Shown one piece after another: positions 1-6,847 of a stretch of DNA of 7,950 bases. This DNA is from Desulfobacterales bacterium CG23_combo_of_CG06-09_8_20_14_all_52_9. Lineage in GTDB: Bacteria; Desulfobacterota; Desulfobacteria; Desulfobacterales; UBA2156. The notes beneath the pieces are model-generated. The model saw nothing but the letters and a program-made list of their open reading frames with translations, did no database searches and was not told where the DNA came from. The translations under genes were made by a program, and so were the position numbers. The number at the start of each line of letters is the position of its first letter. Positions within the stretch are counted from its first letter, which is position 1. The DNA is taken from positions 1,102 through 9,051 of the forward strand of contig PCSF01000183.1 of NCBI GenBank assembly GCA_002771315.1, read 5' to 3'.

Positions 1-124
1 GATTCAGGGAAGGTCCTTTGGGAACAGCCCAGGATTTGAGGACTCCGCCCATCTCCAGGCGGAAATCCCAATGGAGTTGTCTGGCCTGGTGCTCGTGTAC
101 GACGAAACGACGATTGTTTTTCAA
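1..124 (-). CDS. LigD-type DNA 3'-phosphoesterase domain protein, N-terminal part (partial at left edge)
   Basis: Reading the minus strand leftward from 124 gives 41 codons that run off the window. They contain RFVVHEHQARQLHWDFRLEM (residues 6-25) followed by GGVLKSWAVPKGPS (26-39). This is the hallmark start of the 3'-phosphoesterase (PE) domain of LigD, including the conserved His and Asp-Phe-Arg of the metal-binding active site. The family trims 3'-phosphate or ribonucleotide ends during non-homologous end joining. It occurs as a domain of LigD or as a stand-alone protein, and the window does not show which. The start is uncertain. The only in-frame start codon is TTG at 124-122, preceded by a GGGAAGGGA purine run at a usable distance; the next upstream in-frame codon block ends in a TGA. 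Another minus-strand frame opens with ATG at 180-178 and could be the true N-terminus if one base was lost near 138-146. The gene is divergent from the dehydrogenase at 237. Confidence 0.82.
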   Translation of the reverse strand, partial: MKNNRRFVVHEHQARQLHWDFRLEMGGVLKSWAVPKGPSLN

Positions 125-186
125 GTCGGATCCCTTCCCGTCATAGGGTCTCTTTTGGCTTTTATTTCAGGATCGCTCATGAGATA

Positions 187-195
187 ATTATATCA
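187..195 (-). promoter_or_regulatory. Extended -10 promoter element for the LigD-type gene
   Basis: On the minus strand the bases read TGATATAAT: a consensus -10 hexamer (TATAAT, 192-187) with the extended TGn motif directly before it. A poor -35 (TGGCAA) lies 17 bp upstream, as expected when an extended -10 is present. Transcription would start near position 180, about 56 nt ahead of the TTG at 124 and essentially at the ATG at 180-178. Confidence 0.5.
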
Positions 196-236
196 TAAAA
201 GGATCGGTTTTGCCACATTTCACCGGAGGTTCTTGT

Positions 237-1223
237 ATGAATATTTTCTTTAAAACACCCCTAAGCACCAAGTGGATTGAAGCAATGGAAACGATCCGAA
301 AGGAATTTTCGGAAGTGACCCTTGCGGCTGATGATGCGGAAGGGAGGATGAATCTGAAGAATGCCGATGCATGGGTTGCCGGACAACCCTCACTCTCAAT
401 GGATGACCTTCAGGCCGCCAAGAAGCTTAAGATCATCTTTGCCCCTTATGCCGGTGTGAATACCCTGCCTGTTGCTGAAATCCAAAAACGCCGAATCCGC
501 ATTGCCAATGTCCATGTCAATGCACCCTTTGTGGCGGAACGCGCCATCGCGCTGGCGCTGGCTTTTTATGGAAAAATTATCAATTATCACAATGATTTGA
601 AGCATTTTCAATGGCACGGATACTGGGCCGGTTCCGGGATCAAAGACACATGGAATTCCATCCGAGGGAGAAACTGCGCCGTCGTTGGCGCCGGAGAAAT
701 CGGAAAAGCGATTGCGCGACACCTGAAGGCCTTCGGTTGCCCGGTCATCGGATTTAAAAAACACGCCCAAAACGGATCCATGGAAAGCTTTGACGCCGTT
801 ACCACGGATCTTTGGGAGGCTGTCGGAAAAAGCGAACTCATCTTTGTTTGCCTCCCTTTGACTCGCGAAACCCGAGGGATCATCGGGGAATCGATCCTCA
901 AGAAAATGTCCGGAAAATTTGTCGTCAACGTTGGCCGGGGAGATCTGATCGAAGAAAAGGCCTTTTTTGAATCTTTAAAGGAAGGCGTCCTGAAAGGGGC
1001 GGCCATCGACGCATGGTATGCCTATCCGCAGCCTGGAAATCCGAAGATGTCCCCTTCAAGATACCCTTTCCATGAGCTTCCCAACGTGGTCCTTTCTCCG
1101 CACGTTGCCGGATTCACACCGGAAGCTGCTGCCCTGAATATCGAGGCGACCGTCGAGAATATCCGCGCTTATCTTAAAACCGGCCATCCCAGAACTGAAG
1201 TGGACCTGGATGCCATGTATTGA
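237..1223 (+). CDS. D-isomer-specific 2-hydroxyacid dehydrogenase family protein
   Basis: A 328-residue oxidoreductase of the NAD(P)-dependent D-2-hydroxyacid dehydrogenase family, which interconverts 2-hydroxyacids and 2-oxoacids in the cytoplasm. The start is the ATG at 237, with CGGAGG (224-229) 7 nt upstream; a TTG at 210 would add nine residues but has no such site. Visible motifs are the VAERAIALALA helix near residue 100, the Rossmann motif GAGEIG (151-156), the NVGRGDLIEE block with catalytic Arg234, and SPHVAGFTPEA with catalytic His289. The third catalytic residue, usually Glu in a DxFxxEP motif, is not there: the sequence reads DAWYAYP (258-264), placing Tyr263 at that position. 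After the second Rossmann strand the sequence reads GFKK rather than ending in an acidic residue, which may favour NADP(H); this is inference. The substrate cannot be named. Length is normal for the family. The kinase gene follows after 42 bp and is probably co-transcribed. Confidence 0.9.
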   Translation: MNIFFKTPLSTKWIEAMETIRKEFSEVTLAADDAEGRMNLKNADAWVAGQPSLSMDDLQAAKKLKIIFAPYAGVNTLPVAEIQKRRIRIANVHVNAPFVAERAIALALAFYGKIINYHNDLKHFQWHGYWAGSGIKDTWNSIRGRNCAVVGAGEIGKAIARHLKAFGCPVIGFKKHAQNGSMESFDAVTTDLWEAVGKSELIFVCLPLTRETRGIIGESILKKMSGKFVVNVGRGDLIEEKAFFESLKEGVLKGAAIDAWYAYPQPGNPKMSPSRYPFHELPNVVLSPHVAGFTPEAAALNIEATVENIRAYLKTGHPRTEVDLDAMY

Positions 1224-1265
1224 GCCGGAACCCCGGTATGCCCATCCAGCGTCCGAGGAAACGTG

Positions 1266-2858
1266 ATGAAGAAAAAAGACACCCTTTCAAAACTCTATCG
1301 GGAAATGGCTTCGCCCTCTTTTTATCCCCATACGGTCCTACAAGTTACGCGCAAGGAGACCCACATCTCCGCGGTCTTTCTCACAGGCGATTTTGTCTAT
1401 AAACTCAAAAAGCCCCTGGATCTGGGTTTTTTAAATTTTCGATCCCTTTCCGACCGGCATCATTTTTGTAGGCAAGAAATTCTTCTCAACCGGCGCCTCA
1501 GTTCCGGAGTCTATCTCGGCGTTGTTGCTATTTATCAGAAACCCGATGGTTCGTTTTCCCTGGAAGGACCTGGTACGATCATGGAGTACGCAGTAAAGAT
1601 GCGGCAACTTCCCGATGCCGCCGCCTTCAGAAACCGCCTCCAGGCCCAAAAAATGCGGCTGGGACTAATCAACGCATTAGGAAAAAAACTTGCCGCCTTT
1701 TATGAAAAAAGCGCCAGCAGCCCTGAAATCGACCGTTTCGGCAGTCGGGATGTCATATCGGCCAATATGGAGGAAAACTTCACCCAGTTGGCATCTTTTG
1801 TGGGGACCATCATCGATCCGGAAAAGTGGGAATTCATCTGCCAGGTCAGCCGGACCTTCCTGAACCTGCGGGGCAATCTCTTTGAAACCCGGATCGCTTC
1901 AGGCCGGATCCGGGACGGCCATGGCGACCTGCGAACGGATCATGTCTATTTCTACCGAGGCATCCAGATTATCGACTGTATCGAGTTCAACGATCGGTTT
2001 CGTTACGGGGATGTGATTTCAGACATTGCCTTTCTGCACATGGACCTGGACCATTACGGCCTGCCCACATGGAGTACAACATTCCTGGCAGCTTACGTGG
2101 AATTCTCGAAAGACCGGCAAGCCTATGCCCTGGTCGATTTCTACGCCGCCTACCGGGCCATCGTCCGGCTGAAGGTCTCCTGTCTGAGTCTGTCCGCCGC
2201 CGAGCCGAAGAAACGAAATGATTTGATGTCGGATGCCCGCCTATACATGGACCAGGCCTATCGTTATTCCGTGCAGTTCGGCAGGCCGACAATCTGGATG
2301 ACCTGCGGGCTCCCGGCTTCAGGGAAATCCGCTCTGGCCCAAGGTATCGCTGAGACCCTGGTGCTTTATAAAATCCAATCGGATGCGGTTCGAAAGGAGA
2401 TTTTCGACAAAACCGATGAACAGATCGTTCCCTATGATGATGGGATCTACCGGGCCGGGATGCGGGATCGGGTCTACGCCCAGATGCTGGCAGTAGCACA
2501 GGACAAACTTCGCGCCGGAGAATCGGTCCTTATGGACGCCACCTTTTCTCGCCGGAAATGGCGGGAGGCCGCGCGTCTTTTGGCCCATGATCTTAACGCC
2601 AATCTAATCTGCGTGGAATGTATCTGCCGTGAGGAAACCCTCCGAAAAAGACTTGAAGCGCGGAAAAACGGAATCGGTTTGTCCGATGCCCGTCTTGTCC
2701 ATCTGCCTAAAATGACGGCCGAATTCGAGGCAGTGGATGAAATGCCTTCGGATATGCACCTGAGAGTCGATACCGATCAGGATTTCGATAAAAGTCTGAA
2801 TATCGCCCTGAGCCGAGGGTATGACCTGAAATGCCGCCAGGTAAAACAACGGATCTAA
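1266..2858 (+). CDS. Bifunctional APH-like phosphotransferase / P-loop kinase (AAA_33-type) fusion
   Basis: A 530-residue two-domain protein. The N-terminal ~330 residues resemble aminoglycoside phosphotransferase-like kinases of the COG2187 type: FVYKLKKPLDLGF (near 44-56, candidate nucleotide-binding Lys), HGDLRTDHVYF (from His219, Brenner-type catalytic loop with Asp221) and IDCIEFNDRFRYGDVISDIA (237-256, metal-binding segment). The usual Asn of the catalytic loop is His here, as I recall for this subgroup. The C-terminal ~190 residues are a small P-loop kinase (COG0645/zeta-toxin-like): Walker A GLPASGKS (348-355), SDAVRKEIF after the next strand, and a LMDATFSRRKWRE segment typical of these kinases. 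The substrate is unknown; despite the APH name there is no reason to call it a resistance gene. A GTG at 1263 and an ATG at 1266 are adjacent; GAGGAA (1255-1260) is better spaced for the ATG. It ends convergently with the minus-strand gene at 2905. Confidence 0.88.
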   Translation: MKKKDTLSKLYREMASPSFYPHTVLQVTRKETHISAVFLTGDFVYKLKKPLDLGFLNFRSLSDRHHFCRQEILLNRRLSSGVYLGVVAIYQKPDGSFSLEGPGTIMEYAVKMRQLPDAAAFRNRLQAQKMRLGLINALGKKLAAFYEKSASSPEIDRFGSRDVISANMEENFTQLASFVGTIIDPEKWEFICQVSRTFLNLRGNLFETRIASGRIRDGHGDLRTDHVYFYRGIQIIDCIEFNDRFRYGDVISDIAFLHMDLDHYGLPTWSTTFLAAYVEFSKDRQAYALVDFYAAYRAIVRLKVSCLSLSAAEPKKRNDLMSDARLYMDQAYRYSVQFGRPTIWMTCGLPASGKSALAQGIAETLVLYKIQSDAVRKEIFDKTDEQIVPYDDGIYRAGMRDRVYAQMLAVAQDKLRAGESVLMDATFSRRKWREAARLLAHDLNANLICVECICREETLRKRLEARKNGIGLSDARLVHLPKMTAEFEAVDEMPSDMHLRVDTDQDFDKSLNIALSRGYDLKCRQVKQRI

Positions 2859-2904
2859 GAGCTTTTGCAACAGCAGGAACTTTGTTCAAAGGGAAAGAAA
2901 GCCC

Positions 2905-3399
2905 TCAAAGGGTTCCCGATCCCATGACGGAATGCTTTGGGGCGGGGGGTTTGTCCGCTATTTTATAGGTGCGGCTTCCCGTGCGAATCCAATATCGATC
3001 TCCATCATTGACAAGCCGATCGGATATCCGAAAAAGAGCCGATTCCGCGAATTTAATGCGATCTTCCCCGAAGCTCATATATAGGGAATCATTTTCGATG
3101 AAAAGCTTCTTCGGCATGAGCTTCATCCGTTTTTTCGTGTTTAAAATTAAAAAGATTCCCTCCGGCTCTTCGATGACATCAAATACGAAAAGCGCCGTAT
3201 CCTCATAAGGGAAATAGACCTTTTCCCTCCCTCCTTCCAACTCCTGGCTTAAGAAAAAACCTTCGGCGTCTTTCCGGATGCAAGCGTGAAAATGATCGAT
3301 GATCTTCTTATGCTCGAAAGGGCCGTATCGGTTGTGCCAGCGACCGTTTTTATCCAACCGAAAAACAGCTTCTTCCTTGGTGATAACCACTTCTTTCAT
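2905..3399 (-). CDS. Conserved DUF1285-like protein of unknown function
   Basis: A 164-residue soluble protein with no signal peptide or membrane segment. The N-terminal part (AVFRLDKNGRWHNRYGPFEH, about residues 11-30) and the following repeated beta-strand pattern, with FPYEDTALFVFDV near the middle, recall DUF1285-type proteins. A near-identical architecture exists in Desulfobacterota, sometimes under a misleading 'MFS transporter permease' label; this sequence shows no transmembrane helix that would support that label. No catalytic motif is evident. The ATG at 3399 is my choice because relatives, as I remember them, start with MKEVV. A TTG at 3414 has GGAG only 4 nt upstream and would add five residues. 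It lies downstream of the TIGR04076-like gene on the same strand and may be co-transcribed. The C-terminal ~15 residues look disordered and Pro-rich. Confidence 0.75.
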   Translation of the reverse strand: MKEVVITKEEAVFRLDKNGRWHNRYGPFEHKKIIDHFHACIRKDAEGFFLSQELEGGREKVYFPYEDTALFVFDVIEEPEGIFLILNTKKRMKLMPKKLFIENDSLYMSFGEDRIKFAESALFRISDRLVNDGDRYWIRTGSRTYKIADKPPAPKHSVMGSGTL

Positions 3400-3472
3400 C
3401 GGCCCAATCGCCAAATTGCTCCAAAATACACAAGGGGTGCTTTATTGAAGCGGAAAACGAGAAAAAAGCTTT

Positions 3473-3751
3473 TCAGGATCGTTTGAACCGTTCGAGACTC
3501 AGCATAACCTGGTTGTGAGGGTCCGGGCATCCGAGTTCGATGGTGTCTCCTTTCCACCAGGGTCTGCTACCTCCGAACTGAAAGGTGGAAAGACCCGGAA
3601 AAAGGTCGTGATAGAAAAAGCCGCACAGTCCGCCGGTATTGTGGCAGCTGATTTCGAAACGTTCCCCCACCTGATGCCCCGCATTGCAGTTTCCCTTTAC
3701 CGACTTCACCGTCGCCACCACGCGGAATCCGATTCCTGGATCTTGTGCCAT
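3473..3751 (-). CDS. TIGR04076-like small cysteine-containing protein
   Basis: A 92-residue protein. The start is the ATG at 3751, preceded by a strong GGGAGGG site about 5 nt upstream; a longer in-frame reading from 3781 has no comparable site. The sequence runs FRVVATVKSVKGNCNAGHQV (9-28), then GGLCGFFYHDLFPG (40-53), FGGSRPWW and IELGCPDPHN (71-80). This matches the TIGR04076 pattern of a VxSVKGxCxAGHxxG opening, a central GGLC, and a C-terminal CPDPxN. Cysteines are at 22, 36, 43 and 75, and the family's conserved Cys suggest metal binding or redox activity, but the function is unknown. The gene sits between a truncated Nudix gene (60 bp upstream) and a DUF1285-like gene (about 73 bp downstream), all on the minus strand. 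Confidence 0.82.
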   Translation of the reverse strand: MAQDPGIGFRVVATVKSVKGNCNAGHQVGERFEISCHNTGGLCGFFYHDLFPGLSTFQFGGSRPWWKGDTIELGCPDPHNQVMLSLERFKRS

Positions 3752-3810
3752 ACTGTCCCTCCCTCTTTCTCGTTTGGTCAACGCGCTTTAAATTTCCACA
3801 GGCCGCCAAG

Positions 3811-4062
3811 TTATTCCATAAAATCCCCTCCAAACCGGCTGACGATATCCTTGAAGCTCAAATCCGCATGCCTTTCCCAGAAGGCAATATCATGATCCGG
3901 GAGATCGACTCTGCCGCCGGGAAAGACGTATTTGCCCGACATGAAGGCCGCGCCGCTGCCCCTGAGCAGAAGATGGGTTTCGATCCGGCCGGCGTGCTTA
4001 CGTACCAGGATGAGAATCGCCGCGGGCATGGGTTCCATGGGAGGTTTAATCATGTGCGTCAC
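3811..4062 (-). pseudogene. Truncated Nudix hydrolase (N-terminal 83 residues only)
   Basis: The start is GTG at 4062, with AAGAGGA 7 nt upstream; the ATG at 4053 is too far from that site. The product has the opening of a NUDT19/CoA-pyrophosphatase-like Nudix hydrolase: AAILILVRKHAGRIETHLLL (14-33), then RGSGAAFMSGKYVFPGGRVD (34-53), where FPGGRVD is the conserved strand just before the Nudix box. The frame then meets TAA after RFGGDFME. The Nudix box itself (GX5EX7REUXEEXGU), which binds the catalytic metal, is absent in all three minus-strand frames of the 59 bp left before the next gene. Family members are roughly 200-270 residues, so about two thirds is missing. This looks like a deletion, not a frameshift. 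The remnant keeps its ribosome site and may still be translated, but hydrolase activity is not expected. Confidence 0.72.
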
Positions 4063-4408
4063 TGATATATCCTCTTGAAAAGAGTCCGAACATCCATACC
4101 CGGACCTTTATGGTATTGCGGCGTGTAAATCAAGACGCAGGATGTTCAGCCTAATTTCCAGTAACCCACAAATGTTAAAAGCGTATCCGGACTCCCTGAA
4201 AATATAAGGCCCATCGCCGACAGGGATCGATTTGACCACGTTGCACCATCTCCCGGCCGCCGGGAAGGATTGAGGGGTCTCAAATTTGCTCGCTATTTCA
4301 TATCCGATCGCAAAGGGCGTAGGACGCGCCTTGCCTTCGGTTCTGGCCTGTGTTAGCGTTTTCAACCGATCCGAATCGTTTTAAATGCGCTAATAGAAAG
4401 GAGCGGCC
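4063..4408. other. Gap without a convincing gene, upstream of divergent genes
   Basis: This 346-bp stretch separates the minus-strand Nudix remnant from the plus-strand racemase, so it should hold both promoters, but I see no clear -35/-10 pair for either. A small GC-rich hairpin is visible: CCCGG (4252-4256) and CCGGG (4260-4264) around a 3-nt loop. A minus-strand frame is open from 4365 (TTG) to 4108 (85 codons) without a ribosome site or a recognisable family. I do not call it a gene, though it may be decayed coding sequence. Confidence 0.4.
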
Positions 4409-5104
4409 ATGGCCAAACACATAGGCATTGTGGCATGCAGCGCCGAGGGAGCGGCTCTCTGCTACCGAACCCTTTGTGCCGAAGCGCCAGCTCTCATGGG
4501 AGAGCACCTGCATCCCGAAGTCTCCATGCACACCTATCCACTGGCACAATACATGGTGCACATCCGTTCAGGGAACTGGGGTGAAGTGGCCGCCCTGATG
4601 CGCTCTTCAGCCGAAAAACTCGCCTCCATCGGAGCCAGGCTGGCCATTTGCCCGGATAATACCATCCATCAGGCCTTTGATCTGGCCGCCGCCGAATCGC
4701 CCATTTCGTGGCTCCACATCGCGGATGCGGTGGCGCAAGAGGCCCGGGAACAGCAATATAAGCTTCTGGGCATCATCGGAACCCGGTATCTGATGACCGG
4801 ACCGGTCTATCCCACGCGACTTGCCAAGAATGATATCGACTGTGAGATTCCGGAACCCTCTGACCGGGAAAAGATCGACCAAATTATTTTCAAAGAGCTG
4901 GTCAACGGGATTTTCAAAGAGGAATCCAGGATCTACTTCAACGAGGTGATCCGGAAATTGAAGAATAAAGGGTGTGATGCGGTGGTATTGGGGTGTACGG
5001 AAATCCCGCTTCTGGTGGACCCAAAGGACTGCCCGCTTCCGGTCTTGGACTCCACCCGCCTTCTGGCCAGGGCAGCCCTGAAGGAATCCCTCGAATCCCC
5101 ATGA
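4409..5104 (+). CDS. Aspartate/glutamate racemase family amino-acid racemase
   Basis: A 231-residue cytoplasmic protein of the cofactor-independent Asp/Glu racemase superfamily (RacX/YgeA-like), which inverts amino-acid alpha-carbons using two cysteines as acid and base. Both are in place: Cys81 in AICPDNTIH and Cys196 in VVLGCTEIPLL, with the family's DNT and TEIPLL contexts. The N-terminus GIVACSAEGAALCYR replaces the usual GGMSP-type loop with ACSAEG, marking a subgroup. The ATG at 4409 has AAAGGAG (4397-4403) 5 nt upstream. A YddG-like exporter starts 49 bp after the stop on the same strand, so the two are probably one transcript. The combination suggests production and release of a D-amino acid, or handling of an amino acid that the exporter then expels. 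Substrate specificity (Asp, Glu or another amino acid) cannot be read from the sequence. Length is typical. Confidence 0.87.
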   Translation: MAKHIGIVACSAEGAALCYRTLCAEAPALMGEHLHPEVSMHTYPLAQYMVHIRSGNWGEVAALMRSSAEKLASIGARLAICPDNTIHQAFDLAAAESPISWLHIADAVAQEAREQQYKLLGIIGTRYLMTGPVYPTRLAKNDIDCEIPEPSDREKIDQIIFKELVNGIFKEESRIYFNEVIRKLKNKGCDAVVLGCTEIPLLVDPKDCPLPVLDSTRLLARAALKESLESP

Positions 5105-5153
5105 TGTAGATGCAAGCAAGCAAGGCAGATAGATTCGCGAAGGCTCCATAATA

Positions 5154-6059
5154 ATGAAAAAACCCATCGCAGGCACTGCCGCCGGCATTTTGGCCATTGT
5201 ACTGTGGAGTACGACGGTAGCCCTTGTCCGGAGCCTGACCGAACAACTGGGACCCCTCACCGCCGCCGCCTCGGTTTACATCGTGGGCGGTCTGGCCTCC
5301 GGGGTGCGATTCCTTTTATCGCCGGGACACCTCAAGTCTCTCTTTCAACTGCCCCGAAAGTACCTGTTCGGGTGCGGGGCACTATTCATCCTTTACATGA
5401 CTGCGCTCTTTGCGGCCATCGGGTTCAGTAAAGACCGGATTCAGGTTCTGGAAGTAGGGCTATTAAATTACCTGTGGCCGCCGCTGACAATCATTTTCTC
5501 TCTGGGGCTTCTCAATCGTCGGGCCAACTGGATCCTGATACCGGGAACGTTGCTGGCGGTAACGGGTATGGCCATCATCCTTGCCGGAGAGGAGACTCTT
5601 TCTTGGGAGTCCTTAATAAAAAATTTCTTTGAAAATCCCGTTGCCTATCTTCTCGGGCTGACCGCCGCCGTTTCGTGGGCCTTATACTCAAACCTTACCC
5701 GGAGATGGGCCGGCGGACATCCGGAAGGGGCCGTGGATCTTTTCATGCCGGTTACCGGTTGTGTCTTCCTCGCCTTTTCTCTGACCCTGGAGTCTATGCC
5801 TGGCTATACGCAACGGGCTGTGCTGGAAACGGTGTTTTTAGGTTTGGCGACGTATCTGGGCTACGGCCTCTGGGATTATGCCATGAGGCAGGGGGAGGTG
5901 GTGCTGGTCGCCGCTTGCAGCTATTTGACACCGCTGTTGTCCACCCTCATCAGTGTCTTTTACCTGAGGGTCTCACCCACACAAGGCCTTTGGATCGGAT
6001 GCGCCCTGCTGGTGACCGGCTCCCTGCTCAGTTGGTTTTCCGTTGAAGCAACAAAGTGA
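5154..6059 (+). CDS. YddG-like DMT/EamA family amino-acid exporter
   Basis: A 301-residue integral inner-membrane protein of the drug/metabolite transporter superfamily with about ten hydrophobic helices in two EamA halves. E. coli YddG, the aromatic amino-acid exporter, is of similar length. Supporting segments are GILAIVLWSTTVALVRSL in helix 1 (11-28), VLEVGLLNYLWPPLTIIFSL (98-117), which is very like the YddG NYLWP helix, AAVSWALYSNLTRRW (171-185) opening the second half, and VAACSYLTPLLSTLISVFYL (252-271). The assignment to amino-acid export rests on the NYLWP segment and on the racemase gene immediately upstream; the exported compound is unknown. The start is the ATG at 5154. The nearest ribosome site is a modest GAAGG (5139-5143) 10 nt away, so translation may be weaker than that of the racemase. 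It ends convergently with the thioesterase gene, with 50 bp between and no obvious terminator hairpin. Confidence 0.88.
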   Translation: MKKPIAGTAAGILAIVLWSTTVALVRSLTEQLGPLTAAASVYIVGGLASGVRFLLSPGHLKSLFQLPRKYLFGCGALFILYMTALFAAIGFSKDRIQVLEVGLLNYLWPPLTIIFSLGLLNRRANWILIPGTLLAVTGMAIILAGEETLSWESLIKNFFENPVAYLLGLTAAVSWALYSNLTRRWAGGHPEGAVDLFMPVTGCVFLAFSLTLESMPGYTQRAVLETVFLGLATYLGYGLWDYAMRQGEVVLVAACSYLTPLLSTLISVFYLRVSPTQGLWIGCALLVTGSLLSWFSVEATK

Positions 6060-6109
6060 TTCGGCTATCGCAGGGGTCGGCGGAGTGGGGTGTTTCAAGC
6101 GTTTCGGGT

Positions 6110-6589
6110 TCAACGCGGATTCAAGATGTTCTTTCCCGATGGGATCCGGATTCCCGTCACTTCAGCCCGGACGCATTCTTTTCCGCCGGCATACAAGCTG
6201 CAGACGACGATCGTCCTACGTGGATGCTGTTCTTTCACCGTTGCACGAAGAACAAGTTCGGCATCGATGGGGGTGGGCTTCAGATAGGTAATGTTCAGAT
6301 TCCCCGTAACGAAGGTAATTTCCGGTTCGGTCCCTGGAAAGCGCCCCTCGGCATCGTAGGCCGCTGCCACACAAGTCCCGATGCTGTGGCAATCGATTAA
6401 GCAGGCGATCAACCCGCCGTAGACCACTCCGGGGAAAGCCGTGTGGTAAGGTTGGGGCGAAAAATGGAAAACCCCTTCCTTCCCGTCCCATCGGGTCCGA
6501 ACATGGAGCCCATGCGGATTGTTCCTCCCGCAGCCGTAACAAACGGCGATTTCAGACGCGCAAAAATCCTGAATGGCATCAATGATCAT
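6110..6589 (-). CDS. PaaI-family hotdog-fold thioesterase
   Basis: A 159-residue protein. The start is the ATG at 6589, with GGAGG 5 nt upstream on the minus strand; the frame is open back to 6643 but those codons lack a correctly spaced ribosome site. The N-terminus carries CYGCGRNNPHGLHV (17-30), the Cys-X2-Cys plus NPHGL motif common in this family. The hotdog helix follows as AFPGVVYGGLIACLIDCHS (51-69), with the usual HGG changed to YGG and Asp66 in the catalytic region. The C-terminal half, NITYLKPTPIDAELVLRATV, is a standard hotdog strand pair. The family hydrolyses acyl-CoA thioesters in the cytoplasm; this member's substrate is unknown. It stands alone, convergent with the exporter gene, and its promoter should lie in 6590-6720. 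Confidence 0.86.
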   Translation of the reverse strand: MIIDAIQDFCASEIAVCYGCGRNNPHGLHVRTRWDGKEGVFHFSPQPYHTAFPGVVYGGLIACLIDCHSIGTCVAAAYDAEGRFPGTEPEITFVTGNLNITYLKPTPIDAELVLRATVKEQHPRRTIVVCSLYAGGKECVRAEVTGIRIPSGKNILNPR

Positions 6590-6773
6590 TCTTTCCTCCA
6601 TTCCAGAGAGTGCGGATTTGCCTCCTTTAGCCCGAATTCCCAAAGATGATCAAGGCCAAAGATGCAAAAAATTCTATAGCACCTTATCGGCCTTCATTTT
6701 GTTCCAACCCTTGCAGCCACTATGGGAGGATGCAATGCAGCAGATGGACTTTTTACGAAGCCATTCAATTTTC

Positions 6774-6803
6774 TTGACAAAGTTTCCTATTTTATGCTGA
6801 TAT
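6774..6803 (+). promoter_or_regulatory. Candidate promoter (TTGACA, extended -10-like)
   Basis: A perfect -35 hexamer, TTGACA (6774-6779), is followed after 18 bp by TGATAT (6798-6803). A TGC immediately before it could act as an extended -10. The -10 itself matches the consensus at only three of six positions, so this is a weak call. It would read toward the methyltransferase through the repeat region. Confidence 0.3.
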
Positions 6804-6847
6804 CCACTCATAAATTTACGCTTTCTATATTTTTTCAATAGGGAAAT

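Noticed and set aside
1987..2499. Minus-strand frame of 170 codons within the kinase gene
   Set aside because: Arg/Pro/Gly-rich composition typical of an antisense shadow, and the opposite strand carries the conserved kinase motifs.
4108..4365. Minus-strand frame of 85 codons in the gap before the racemase
   Set aside because: It starts with TTG without a ribosome site and matches no family I know; kept only as possible decayed coding sequence in the gap entry.
4607..5260. Long minus-strand frame (217 codons) opposite the racemase and exporter start
   Set aside because: It is antisense to two clearly recognisable genes, has no family-like motifs, and spans their intergenic region; it is a by-product of their codon bias.
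6608..6643. Longer thioesterase start from 6643 (TTG), with an AAAGGAGG inside
   Set aside because: The AAAGGAGG has no start codon at a suitable distance; the ATG at 6589 has GGAGG at 5 nt and gives the normal family N-terminus.
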